Shown here in pieces: positions 35,324 to 43,818 of a stretch of 57,566 bases of DNA. The first letter of the stretch is position 1, and the number at the start of each line of letters is the position of its first letter. Under the pieces are notes generated by a model. That model ran no database searches and was not told where the DNA came from. It saw only the letters and a program-made list of their open reading frames with translations. Source of the stretch: an uncultured Lentisphaeraceae bacterium (GTDB lineage: Bacteria; Verrucomicrobiota; Kiritimatiellia; RFP12; DVOR01); the NCBI GenBank assembly GCA_937892925.1, contig CALBHX010000021.1:1-57566 (forward strand), given 5' to 3'. A program made the position numbers and the translations under genes.

Positions 35324-36210
35324 GCCCGCTGCTCCGCGGCCTGTTCTGCGGCCTGCAAGGTGTTTTCAAGCAGCATGGTAATCGTCATGGGCCCCACGCC
35401 GCCGGGCACGGGGGTAAGCTTACCGGCCACGCGGCTGACACTCTCAAAGTCGCAGTCTCCGCAGAGCTTCCATCCGCGCGGGGAATCCGCGCACGGCACC
35501 CGGTTGACCCCCACGTCAATCACTGCCGCGCCGGGCTTGACCATGCTGCCGGTAACCGTGTTGGGGCGGCCGGACGCCACCACCAGAATATCCGCCTGGC
35601 GGGTAATCTCCGCCAGATTGCGCGTGGCCGTGTGGCAAAGCGTTACAGTGGCATTGCCGCCAGGGCGTTTGGCGGCCAGCAGATGCGCCACCGGCTTGCC
35701 GACAATGTTGCTGCGGCCAATGACCACCGCATGCGCACCGACCGTCTGAACCCCAGCAGCCTCCAGCATCTTGATGACCCCGTGAGGCGTACAGGGCAGA
35801 AAACAGGGCTCACCCAGCAACATCCGCCCCACATTCACCGGCGTAAAACCGTCCACATCCTTTTCCGGGGCAATGGCGTGAATCACCGCCGCTTCATCAA
35901 GACCGCGCGGCAGAGGCAGCTGCACCAGGATGCCATGAATCGCAGAATCGGCATTCAGCTCCCCAATGATCCGCAGAAGCTCTTCCTGAGCGATATCGGC
36001 AGGCAGGCGGATATCGCGGGAAACCATGCCGGCCTCTGCCAGCGCCCGCTCCTTAGCCGTTACGTAAGAGGTGGAAGCCGGGTCGTTCCCAACCAAAATC
36101 ACCGCCAAACCGGGCGTCACACCCGTACGCGCTCGCAGCGCCGCTGTCTTTTCCCGTATCTCCGCCCGCAGTGCCGCTGCAAGTGCCTTGCCATCGATCA
36201 ATTCCGCCAT
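35320..36210 (-). CDS. folD: Methylenetetrahydrofolate dehydrogenase/cyclohydrolase
   Basis: 296 aa. Interconverts methylene-, methenyl- and 10-formyl-THF. The folate-site motif SYVTAKERA supplies the catalytic Lys; VQLPLPRGLDEAAV, KDVDGFTPVNVGRM, and the dinucleotide-binding VVIGRSNIVGKPVAHLL follow; the C-terminus has VPGGVGPMTITMLLENT. Start at 36210 (MAELIDGKAL) has GGAGTG upstream; the frame is open 13 codons earlier but without support. Confidence 0.95.
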   Translation of the reverse strand: MAELIDGKALAAALRAEIREKTAALRARTGVTPGLAVILVGNDPASTSYVTAKERALAEAGMVSRDIRLPADIAQEELLRIIGELNADSAIHGILVQLPLPRGLDEAAVIHAIAPEKDVDGFTPVNVGRMLLGEPCFLPCTPHGVIKMLEAAGVQTVGAHAVVIGRSNIVGKPVAHLLAAKRPGGNATVTLCHTATRNLAEITRQADILVVASGRPNTVTGSMVKPGAAVIDVGVNRVPCADSPRGWKLCGDCDFESVSRVAGKLTPVPGGVGPMTITMLLENTLQAAEQAAEQRA

Positions 36211-36308
36211 TTTGTGTTTCACTCCAAACGTTCTCCGCCACTCTAGCACAAGCGGAGCTCCGCCGCAACCGATTTGCGGAGTTTTAACCAGTGTGTTACT
36301 CTAATCAA

Positions 36309-37130
36309 ATGAAATGGTTTTGTTTCTTTTCGGCGCTTCTGGCGCTGCTTCCCCGTTTGGCCGCATGGGAGTATATTGCCGACTTTTATTTCAGCGAAAA
36401 CTTCCCGCTGTGCTATAACTACACGGCGCTCCCCGTCAAAGGCACGCCGGCCGGCGAACAACTGGCCGTGGGCGAGGTTATCCGCGTGGCGCTGGTTCAG
36501 GATACGCGTGAAGACACGGAGTCCTCTCTGCCTTTTTCTGTAGATGCCGCAGGCGAACTGGTGCCGGCCGAGGGGCTAACGAAGGAGCAAATGCAGTGGT
36601 GCGACCTCTATGTGGCCGCCGCCAAGCCCGATTCGCAGACCTGGCGCACGATCACCCAGAACGGCATTCCAGAAGGCACGCGCGATGGCGGAGCCGGCTC
36701 GCAGGTCTACATGGTCAAGGCCTCCTGTTCAGCCGCCTTTCCCAAAGTTTCAGATGAAGACTTCGCCGTCTACGTTAACTACCTCGTAGCGCTCGACACC
36801 CGCGCGGGCGGAACCGGCGCCTGCAGCGGCCTTCCCGCCCGCGTGTCGCGTTTCGCCGTTTCCCGCGGCATCGATGTCTCCTTCCAGCCCGTTGGTGCTT
36901 CCTATGCCATCTCCGTGGGTTATAAAGGGGTAAATGCCGAAGGCATCGCGCTTCCGGGGTGTGCGGTTTCGGAGGACTTCTCAACGTTCCGGGGAGACAC
37001 CTGGCAGCCGGCCGTGCCGCTTCCGAGCCCCGGTTATCTGCTTCGCCTTGTTCAAGCCGGATACACTCCTGAACCGCCCCGCGGCCGGAAAGCGGTCATC
37101 CCCTTCACCCTGAATATTCCCCTGTCGTAA
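36309..37130 (+). CDS. Secreted protein of unknown function
   Basis: 273 aa. A signal peptide (MKWFCFFSALLALLPRLAA) is followed by a mature part with little predicted helix and several Cys (CYNY, WCDLY, ASCSAAF, GACSGLP, PGCAVS). The second half looks beta-rich and ends ...VIPFTLNIPLS. No domain recognised. Transcribed away from folD; the start at 36309 was chosen because the leader begins there, the ATG six codons earlier adding nothing leader-like. Ribosome binding site is weak. Confidence 0.65.
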   Translation: MKWFCFFSALLALLPRLAAWEYIADFYFSENFPLCYNYTALPVKGTPAGEQLAVGEVIRVALVQDTREDTESSLPFSVDAAGELVPAEGLTKEQMQWCDLYVAAAKPDSQTWRTITQNGIPEGTRDGGAGSQVYMVKASCSAAFPKVSDEDFAVYVNYLVALDTRAGGTGACSGLPARVSRFAVSRGIDVSFQPVGASYAISVGYKGVNAEGIALPGCAVSEDFSTFRGDTWQPAVPLPSPGYLLRLVQAGYTPEPPRGRKAVIPFTLNIPLS

Positions 37131-37404
37131 AAAGCGCACGCTTCCGCCCGTCCCACCCCTTCGCCCCGGCCTGCCCAATCTCTGCCAGCAGGCAGGCACA
37201 CAGGCGGGACGGCATCGGCCACCCGCTGCGCCGCCTCCGCCTGTCGCACAAACCGCATCGCCGCCTTGTGGTTGATCTTCGGGCGGTGCGCCGCCAGCAA
37301 CCCCTTCAGCCACAAGCCCGTATTCCAGCCGGACATGGAGCCGCCGGCTTGGAACGACTGCCCAACACATAGAGTTTCCGCCGGGTATTTAAAAAGACGG
37401 CTCG
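37131..37404 (-). pseudogene. Possible decayed coding fragment with a GCCTGCC hairpin
   Basis: On the minus strand 37429-37052 is an open frame whose middle (SMSGWNTGLWLKGLLAAHRP, KINHKAAMRFVRQAEAAQRV) has protein-like composition, while its end runs into the unknown secreted gene antisense. A GCCTGCC / GGCAGGC inverted repeat sits near 37168-37197. It has no recognised homology and no clear ribosome binding site. It may be a gene remnant carried beside repeat B, or chance. Confidence 0.2.
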
Positions 37405-37606
37405 CAATCCCCTTGCAAGCCGCCCGCAATTGTTATCAGGCGCGTTGAGAATATCCCCTCAAAAGCCTCAATCGATTCTCAACTTCATGGATAACTCCCG
37501 CGTTCATTCTCAATCATGCCATCCCGTCCAAAACCCCTTCACCCCCCCCGCTATTTCTGCCTTCTCCAGCCTATTCCCCATCTGCTCCGCATGTGCATCA
37601 AATCAC
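37405..37606 (-). repeat. Dispersed noncoding repeat, copy B
   Basis: Partner of 11982-12180, same orientation, about 200 bases. Contains the shared TTGAG / CTCAA hairpin (37445-37462, eight-base loop). Next to it, on the minus strand, the GCAA-GGGGA-TTGC segment extends into a longer stem with CGGCT / AGCCG (about 37397-37421); copy A has lost part of that stem. The run CCATCCCGTCCAAAA is common to both. Confidence 0.6.
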
Positions 37607-37747
37607 CGGTAGGCTGGCACGCGCGGGAAAATCGGGCGCTCGGCTCACCGTCCAGTTCCCAACTCCCGCCAAGCCTAAACGTGGGTTTTTCTTGAACCCT
37701 GTTTTCCGAAGAAAACCCTGCTCCCGCGGCTCTGCCGGCGGCGCTTG

Positions 37748-37776
37748 TTGAGCATTAAAGTAGGGTTTGGTACGAT
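37748..37776 (+). promoter_or_regulatory. nifU-nifS promoter with overlapping inverted repeat
   Basis: TTGAGC (37748-37753), 17-base spacer, TACGAT (37771-37776). The -10 lies inside GGTA-CGA-TACC (about 37769-37779), a palindrome that a repressor such as an Rrf2 protein could use. Confidence 0.5.
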
Positions 37777-37808
37777 ACCGTACGAATTGACGCTAGAGAG
37801 GAGTTCTT

Positions 37809-38645
37809 ATGTGGGACTATACCGATAAAGTCATGGATCACTTTCGCCACCCCCGCAATGTGGGCGTGATTGAACACCCCGACGGCAAGGCAACCGTTGG
37901 TTCGCTGGCCTGCGGCGATGCGCTGACGTTCATGTTCAAGCTCGGCCCCGATGGGCGCATTGCAGAGGCCAAGTTCCAAACTTTCGGATGTGCCAGCGCA
38001 GTGGCCTCAAGCTCCGCCCTCACCGAGCTTGTCATCGGCAAAACGCTCGAAGAAGCCTCCAAAATCACCAACCGCGATATCGCCGAATATCTGGGCGGCC
38101 TGCCCGACCAGAAGATGCACTGCTCGGTCATGGGGCGCGAAGCGCTTGAAGCAGCCATTCACAACTACCGCACCGGCGAGGAAAATGTGGTGCAGGTAAA
38201 CGATGAAATCATCTGCACCTGTTTTGGCGTTTCCCGCAGTGAAATCGAGCGCGTAACCCGCGAGAACCACCTGCACACCGTTGAGGAAGTAACCAACTTC
38301 TGCAAGGCCGGCGGCGGGTGCGGCATGTGCCGCGACCGAATCCAGGAAGTCATTGACGAGGTCAATCACACCGCGGCAGCCGCTCCGACAGCCGCTCCGG
38401 CGAAAAAGCTGACGACCCTCCAGCGCATCAAGCTTATTGAGCAGACGCTGGAGGAACAGGTGCGCCCCGTGCTCAAAAAAGACGGCGGCGATGTGGAGCT
38501 GGTGGATGTGGATGGCGACACCGTGCGCATCGCTTTCCGCGGGATGTGCGCCGGGTGCCGCTCGGCCGCCCTGACGCGCGACAATCTGGTGGCAAACGCC
38601 CTGCATGAGTTTGTGGATCCGGCGCTCCGCGTTGAAATGGTCTAA
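37809..38645 (+). CDS. nifU: Fe-S cluster scaffold protein NifU (three-domain)
   Basis: 278 aa with all three NifU domains. IscU-like scaffold (1-125) with C35, C61 and C105; a central Bfd-like [2Fe-2S] domain (about 130-185) with C136, C138, C171 and C174 (ICTCFG, GGGCGMC); a Pro/Ala linker; and a C-terminal Nfu domain (about 203-278) with the CAGC pair C247/C250. GAGAGGAG precedes the ATG. Directly followed by nifS. Full NifU is used for general Fe-S assembly in many anaerobes without nitrogenase; no nif structural genes are in view. Confidence 0.96.
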   Translation: MWDYTDKVMDHFRHPRNVGVIEHPDGKATVGSLACGDALTFMFKLGPDGRIAEAKFQTFGCASAVASSSALTELVIGKTLEEASKITNRDIAEYLGGLPDQKMHCSVMGREALEAAIHNYRTGEENVVQVNDEIICTCFGVSRSEIERVTRENHLHTVEEVTNFCKAGGGCGMCRDRIQEVIDEVNHTAAAAPTAAPAKKLTTLQRIKLIEQTLEEQVRPVLKKDGGDVELVDVDGDTVRIAFRGMCAGCRSAALTRDNLVANALHEFVDPALRVEMV

Positions 38646-38660
38646 GAGAGAAGGTGCCTT

Positions 38661-39836
38661 ATGCCCCTCGTTTATCTGGATAATAATGCCACCACCCGCC
38701 CAGCCCCTGAAGTGATCGAGGCCATGCGCCCCTTTTTCACCGATCTGTGGGGTAACCCTTCCAGTATGCATGCCTTCGGCGGGCAAGTAGCCAAACCGTT
38801 GGCACGGGCGCGTGAACGTGTGGCCGGCTTCCTCGGCGCCGAACGCCCGGAAGAAATTGTCTTTACCGGCTGCGCCACAGAAGCCGACAACCACGCACTC
38901 TTCGGCGTAGCCGCCGCCTGGGGGCGCCCCGGCACCATCATCACCAGCCGCGTAGAGCACCCGGCCATCCTCGGCCCCTGCCTGCGCCTGCGTGAAATGG
39001 GGCATAATATCGTGGAGATTGGCGTGAATGGCGAGGGACTTTTTGATCTGGAGGCCTACGAAGCCGCCCTGCTCGCCAACCCCGGCCCCAAACTGGTCTC
39101 CATTATGTGGGCCAACAACGAAACCGGCGTCATCTTCCCCATCCGCCGCATTGCAGAGCTGGGCAAAGCCGCCGGCGCAACAGTTCACACCGATGCCGTT
39201 CAGGCCGCAGGTAAGCTCCCGCTTGATGTTCGCAACGTGCCGGTGGATCTGCTCACAATTGCCGGGCATAAAATGCATGCGCCCAAGGGAATCGGCGTCC
39301 TCTACATCCGCCGGGGCACGCGCATCAAACCCCTGCTCATTGGCGGGCATCAGGAGCGCGGCCGCCGCGGCGGCACGGAAAACGTCCCCTACATCGTTGG
39401 TCTGGGCAAAGCCTGCGAGCTGGCTGAAGCCGCCCTTCACGATGGCTCCGAAGCGCGAATTGCCCGCCTGCGCGACAAGTTGGAAGCCGGGCTCCTCAAG
39501 ACCTGCCCCGACAGCCGTGTGAACGGCAGCCGCACCCATCGCGTGGCCAATACCCTCAATATCTCCTTTGAATATATTGAGGGTGAAAGCGTACTCTATC
39601 ATCTCAGCGACTTAGGCATCTGCGCCAGCTCCGGTTCGGCCTGCGCCGCCGGCAGCTTGGAGCCCAGTCACGTTATTCGCGCCATGGGCGTGCCCTTTAC
39701 CGCCGTGCATGGCTCCATCCGTTTCTCCCTCAGCCGCTACACCACCGAGGAGGAAATCGACTACGTGCTTAAACATTGCCCACAGGTTGTGGCCGAGATG
39801 CGTGCGCTCTCCCCCTTTGTCAAGCACGAAGCCTGA
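38661..39836 (+). CDS. nifS: Cysteine desulfurase NifS
   Basis: 391 aa class-V PLP enzyme that takes sulfur from cysteine. PLP Lys204 in AGHKMHAPKG; persulfide Cys328 in SSGSACAAGS; also ANNETGVIFPI and HTDAVQAAGK. Sixteen bases after nifU, with GAGAAGGTG upstream. It can feed NifU and probably also MnmA and ThiF/ThiS encoded elsewhere in the window. Confidence 0.96.
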   Translation: MPLVYLDNNATTRPAPEVIEAMRPFFTDLWGNPSSMHAFGGQVAKPLARARERVAGFLGAERPEEIVFTGCATEADNHALFGVAAAWGRPGTIITSRVEHPAILGPCLRLREMGHNIVEIGVNGEGLFDLEAYEAALLANPGPKLVSIMWANNETGVIFPIRRIAELGKAAGATVHTDAVQAAGKLPLDVRNVPVDLLTIAGHKMHAPKGIGVLYIRRGTRIKPLLIGGHQERGRRGGTENVPYIVGLGKACELAEAALHDGSEARIARLRDKLEAGLLKTCPDSRVNGSRTHRVANTLNISFEYIEGESVLYHLSDLGICASSGSACAAGSLEPSHVIRAMGVPFTAVHGSIRFSLSRYTTEEEIDYVLKHCPQVVAEMRALSPFVKHEA

Positions 39837-40190
39837 GGCCGCACCCGAGCATAAAACACCCCCAAAAGCCGCCGAGACACTTCGCCCCGGCGGCTTTTGT
39901 CGCCTGAACGCATCGTCACCCCCGCCACAGCAATTCTGCACCTGCCGCGTACTCCGTTTCTTTTCCGCTCGCATCCGCCATACAGTTGCGCACGGCTCAC
40001 AAGCGGCTCCCGCGCATCAGAACCGAATTGAAACCAGAATCGGCGGCAAGTTCTGAAGCACTCACCCACGCGCCTCCAACGATCCCGAACGTATCCCCGC
40101 GCCTTTTGTTATCACACCCTTCTTTCTCCCCGGGAAAAACAGTCCTTGAAGCGTCAGCCGAAGCACCTTCAGTTTTTCCACAAAAAAGGC
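39837..40190. other. Gene-free stretch after nifS
   Basis: Contains the nifS terminator, then about 290 bases with no supported gene, leading to the poly-C promoter of the next gene. Confidence 0.4.
39864..39900 (+). terminator. Terminator after nifS
   Basis: AAAAGCCGCC (39864-39873) pairs perfectly with GGCGGCTTTT (39889-39898); works as a short-tailed terminator and, given its A/T ends, may act in both directions. Confidence 0.75.
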
Positions 40191-40220
40191 TTGCCCCCCC
40201 CCGTTTGGTTTTGATATCTT
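40191..40220 (+). promoter_or_regulatory. Promoter overlapping a nine-C tract, upstream of the PEP-CTERM-like gene
   Basis: TTGCCC (40191-40196), 18-base spacer, TATCTT (40215-40220). The C9 tract (40194-40202) spans the end of the -35 and the start of the spacer, so changes in its length would alter promoter strength. Confidence 0.4.
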
Positions 40221-40275
40221 GAGTTCACAGAGGGATATATAAAACAAGCAATTCTAACGGAAGGATGTACAAGAC

Positions 40276-40965
40276 ATGAAAAGGACTCTTTTTGCCCTAG
40301 CGCTGCTGGCCTTAGCCGGAGCTGCGCAGGCTGTAACCATCAACTGGTCGAAAACCACAGGCGTCTCGGCCAACACCGTCAGCACCGCCAAAGGGTGGAG
40401 TGTAACCTCAGGGGCAGTTGAGAATGCAACGCCCATCGGCACCATTGCGCTGGTGGCCTCGATGCTCGCCGTTCAGAACGGAACGGTGTTTTCCGCAGGC
40501 TTATACCAAGGGGGTGCTCAGGGGTTTGTAACCATCGGCATTAAAGATGGAAAGTATACCGTTTCCATTTCTGGGATCTCCCGCCGCACCAACGTCACAA
40601 CCGAAACGACGACCAGCACGGCCGTAAAAACCGGGAAAACCTCATTGAGCATCGTGGTAGACCGTGGATCTGAAGATCGCTCGCTGCCCTCGCTGACGGT
40701 TTATGTCAATGGGCAGGAAATTTACAAGCTGACGGATGCCTCATTGACAAACAACAAAACGTGGTCCAGTTATGTCATCGGCGGGACTCTCGTCAATCCC
40801 ACGGCAGGCGGAACAGACTGCTTCGAGAACACAGCCTTTGATATTTATGCCGCCCAAGAAGCCGCCACTTCGGAAGACCTAGCCAAACTGGTGCCTGAAC
40901 CCACGGCGTTGGCTCTGCTGGCGCTTGGCGTAGCAGGGCTGGCCTTGCGGCGTAAAGCGGCCTAA
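40276..40965 (+). CDS. Secreted protein with PEP-CTERM-like sorting signal
   Basis: 229 aa. Signal peptide MKRTLFALALLALAGAAQA; a beta-rich, Thr/Ser-rich middle that looks like a single concanavalin/laminin-G-like sandwich (FVTIGIKDGKYTVSISG, LSIVVDRGS, SLTVYVNGQEIYKLTD), though this is only shape; and a C-terminal tripartite signal from about 206: VPEPTALALLALGVAGLALR then RKAA. PEP-CTERM tails are cut by exosortases and tie proteins to the surface; no exosortase gene is in the window. GGAAGGATG precedes the ATG, and a terminator follows. Confidence 0.85.
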   Translation: MKRTLFALALLALAGAAQAVTINWSKTTGVSANTVSTAKGWSVTSGAVENATPIGTIALVASMLAVQNGTVFSAGLYQGGAQGFVTIGIKDGKYTVSISGISRRTNVTTETTTSTAVKTGKTSLSIVVDRGSEDRSLPSLTVYVNGQEIYKLTDASLTNNKTWSSYVIGGTLVNPTAGGTDCFENTAFDIYAAQEAATSEDLAKLVPEPTALALLALGVAGLALRRKAA

Positions 40966-40991
40966 GCAGATAGAAGCCGCAGCTTATTTGC

Positions 40992-41032
40992 AGAACCGCC
41001 CGACAGGAACCTGACGGGCGGTTCTCTTTTTT
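40992..41032 (+). terminator. Terminator after the PEP-CTERM-like gene
   Basis: Perfect 11-bp stem AGAACCGCCCG / CGGGCGGTTCT (40992-41002, 41015-41025) followed by C and a T-run. Confidence 0.92.
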
Positions 41033-41125
41033 AACAAGCGGGGGTTATGAGAGAAGAATGTGTTTGATATGATGTAGGGGTGGTTTTGGCGCAGGAACAT
41101 CAGGTGATGCATGGAGTAAGCGTGG

Positions 41126-42673
41126 ATGCAGGCTTCGTTTGATCGGGAAATCATCGTGCTTCGGGAGATCAGCTCGGCAATTGTGCACGAGCGCAATCCG
41201 CAGCGGTTATTGAGTGAAACACTGGCGGTGCTCAACCGGCAAATGGGGATGCTGCGCGGAACGATTGCCTTGCTACATGAAGGGACGCTGACCATTGAGG
41301 CCTCGCACGGGCTGGACGAGACGGCGCGAAAGCTTGGGCGGTATCGGCTGGGCGAAGGCATTACGGGGCTAGTGGCAGAAACGGGGAAGCCGGAGATCGT
41401 GCCGGATATTCGGGCGGACAAGCGGTTTCTGAACCGAACAGGGGCGCGGGGAAGCGATGAACAGGTGGCGTTTATCTGCGTGCCGCTGGTTTGCCGCGAC
41501 CAAGTCGTCGGAACGCTGAGCATTGACCGGCGGGTGGAGCCGGGGATGGATTTGCAGCGCGATGCGGCACTTCTGGAGACTGTGGGGAACATCACTGCAG
41601 GCGCCGTTGGACTGCTGCTTCAGGGGCAGGAAGAGCGGCGGGCTCTGGAGGCGGAGAATCAGAGCCTGCGCGATCTCTCAGAAAATCCCGGGGATTTGGT
41701 TGGAAACTGCTCGGCCATGCGCCGGGTATATGCCCAGATCCGCCAAGTTGCGCCATCCGATGCCACCGTGCTCATCCGCGGCTCAACAGGGACAGGTAAG
41801 GAGCTGGTGGCACGGGCCATCGTGCGGCTCTCTGGGCGGAAAAACCGCCCCTTCGTGGCGCTCAATTGCGCCGCCTTGCCGGAAGCACTCGTCGAGAGCG
41901 AACTCTTTGGGCACGAAAAGGGCGCGTTTACCGGCGCAACCGGGCGGCGGATCGGCCGCGCGGAAGAGGCCGATGGCGGGACGCTTTTTCTGGACGAAAT
42001 CGGAGACCTGACGCCGCAGACGCAGGTCAAACTCTTACGCTTCCTGCAAGAGCGGACCTTTTCGCGGGTGGGAAGCAACAAAGAGCTGCGCGCAGACGTG
42101 CGGTTTATCGCCGCCACCAGCCGAAACCTGGAAGCGTTGATGCAGGAAGGGAAGTTCCGGGAAGACTTATATTACCGGCTAAACATTTTCCCTATTCTCA
42201 TGCCGGATTTGGCCAAACGCCCCAGCGATATCATTCTGCTGGCAGAGCACTTCATGGCCAAAATGAGCGTGAAATACCGCAAAAAGATGACGCGCCTTTC
42301 CACTACTGCCATCAACCTGCTCATGGCCTATCACTGGCCGGGGAATGTGCGCGAGCTGGAAAACTGCATTGAACGGGCCGTTATCACCTCCACAGATGGG
42401 GCGATCCATGCCTACAATCTGCCGCCGTCTCTGCAAACCGGAGAAAGTTCAGGCAACGGCCTGCTTCGGAGCGGACATGCGCCGCTTTCGGTGATGCTGG
42501 AAAATTACGAACGCGAGATTTTGGTGGAGGCCTTAAAGCAAAGCCACGGCAACTGCGCCGCAGCCGGGCGTCAGCTGGGCGTTTCCCCTCGGATGATGAG
42601 CTACAAAATCCGCCGCTTCGGCATCGTTCCGGAAGGAATACCCGATGCCCCTCACACAGATTTGCTAAAATGA
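41126..42673 (+). CDS. NifA-like sigma-54 enhancer-binding activator
   Basis: 515 aa. N-terminal GAF sensor (about 10-165), AAA+ domain (190-420) with Walker A GSTGTGKE (219-226), sigma-54 contact loop GAFTGA (266-271), Walker B GGTLFLDEIGD and Arg finger region HWPGNVRELEN, then a Fis-type HTH (about 470-505; CAAAGRQLGVSPRMMSYKIRRFG). It therefore opens sigma-54 promoters in response to a small molecule or redox signal. It most resembles NifA, but no nitrogenase is near. Target genes are unknown; the only Fe-S assembly genes nearby are nifU/nifS. Confidence 0.9.
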   Translation: MQASFDREIIVLREISSAIVHERNPQRLLSETLAVLNRQMGMLRGTIALLHEGTLTIEASHGLDETARKLGRYRLGEGITGLVAETGKPEIVPDIRADKRFLNRTGARGSDEQVAFICVPLVCRDQVVGTLSIDRRVEPGMDLQRDAALLETVGNITAGAVGLLLQGQEERRALEAENQSLRDLSENPGDLVGNCSAMRRVYAQIRQVAPSDATVLIRGSTGTGKELVARAIVRLSGRKNRPFVALNCAALPEALVESELFGHEKGAFTGATGRRIGRAEEADGGTLFLDEIGDLTPQTQVKLLRFLQERTFSRVGSNKELRADVRFIAATSRNLEALMQEGKFREDLYYRLNIFPILMPDLAKRPSDIILLAEHFMAKMSVKYRKKMTRLSTTAINLLMAYHWPGNVRELENCIERAVITSTDGAIHAYNLPPSLQTGESSGNGLLRSGHAPLSVMLENYEREILVEALKQSHGNCAAAGRQLGVSPRMMSYKIRRFGIVPEGIPDAPHTDLLK

Positions 42674-42695
42674 CTGCAAGAAGGATTTGACATTA

Positions 42696-43796
42696 ATGAA
42701 CACCCCTACTCCCCCCGGCCGGCGCGTGGCCAGACCCCGTGCAAAAACATCCCGACGCACAGGAAAGCCCGCACGCACGGAGCATCCGAACAGCACCCAA
42801 GACGCCGCCCCTCCGCCTGAACAGCAGACCGCCGCCCCCAGTGCTGCGGAGGAGCCCGAACAGACGGTGATGCCGCCCGCTGCAGCTCCGGCCACCGAAG
42901 CGCGGGCGCCGCAAACGCCGGAACCCGCGCCGATGCCGGAGCCCCCGGCAGAAGCCGTTGCGCCAAATCCGCCCAAAGCAGAGCCCAAAACACCCCAAGG
43001 AGAGGCCTCCCTTCCGATTGAGGAATCGGCCAAATCCAACCCCGCAGCCGAACCATCAGCAGCAGCCGAGCCGCCAAACGGCGAAGCTCCCGCCGACCAA
43101 ACCCCTGCGCAGGATCGTTTCCCGCGCCGCGGGCGCGACCGCCGCTTTGGCCGAGACCGTAATAGCCGAGGACGGGACACGCGGGAAAATGCGCTGGAGA
43201 TCTCCGCAGCCCCAACCCCTGCCCCCCGTGCGCCCCAGCCGCCGCGGCAGGATATGCCACGCCCAATCTCACCTCAGGCGCGGGAGAGGCGCGTAGGAAA
43301 TGCCTCCGAAATGGGGCCGAAACCGCGCGGGCTGACCGTGCTCGGCTCAAAAACAACCGTTTATTCCGATCATTATACCCCCGCGATCCTAGAAGCATTT
43401 GACAACCGCCACCCGGGGGCGGATACCTTTGTGAAGTTCAACTGCCCAGAGTTCACATCACTCTGCCCTATCACCGGGCAGCCGGACTTCGCCACGCTGT
43501 ATATCAGCTATATTCCAGACCGGAAGATGGTGGAGAGCAAAAGCCTGAAGCTTTATCTTTTCAGTTTTCGAAACCACGGGGCGTTTCACGAGGATTGCGT
43601 CAACATCATTCTGGAAGATCTCATCCGCCTGTTAGCTCCGCGTTATATCGAGATCTGGGGAAAGTTCCTGCCCCGCGGCGGGCTTTCGATTGATCCCTAC
43701 GTCAATTATGGCCGCCCAAGCACCCGCTGGGAAGAGTTCGCCCGCCAGCGGATGCTCATGCACGACCTCTCCCCCGAGCGCATCGACAACCGCTGA
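42696..43796 (+). CDS. queF: 7-cyano-7-deazaguanine reductase QueF with long disordered N-terminal extension
   Basis: 366 aa, more than twice the usual single-domain QueF (about 150). The catalytic part starts near residue 207: nucleophile Cys257 in FTSLCPITGQPDFA with the following Asp, the NADPH motif ESKSLKLYLFS, and NHGAFHEDCVN with the His/Glu pair. It reduces preQ0 to preQ1 for queuosine. Residues 1-205 are Pro/Ala/Glu-rich and then Arg-rich (FPRRGRDRRFGRDRNSRGRD), an RGG-like, probably RNA-binding tail. ATG at 42696 was chosen, ten bases after AAGGA; a TTG at 42687 is too close to it. queC follows. Confidence 0.9.
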   Translation: MNTPTPPGRRVARPRAKTSRRTGKPARTEHPNSTQDAAPPPEQQTAAPSAAEEPEQTVMPPAAAPATEARAPQTPEPAPMPEPPAEAVAPNPPKAEPKTPQGEASLPIEESAKSNPAAEPSAAAEPPNGEAPADQTPAQDRFPRRGRDRRFGRDRNSRGRDTRENALEISAAPTPAPRAPQPPRQDMPRPISPQARERRVGNASEMGPKPRGLTVLGSKTTVYSDHYTPAILEAFDNRHPGADTFVKFNCPEFTSLCPITGQPDFATLYISYIPDRKMVESKSLKLYLFSFRNHGAFHEDCVNIILEDLIRLLAPRYIEIWGKFLPRGGLSIDPYVNYGRPSTRWEEFARQRMLMHDLSPERIDNR

Positions 43797-43818
43797 ACAC
43801 GCGAATGGAGGCATCGCC

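Noticed and set aside
38007..39602. 531-codon minus-strand open frame
   Set aside because: Antisense shadow of nifU and nifS.
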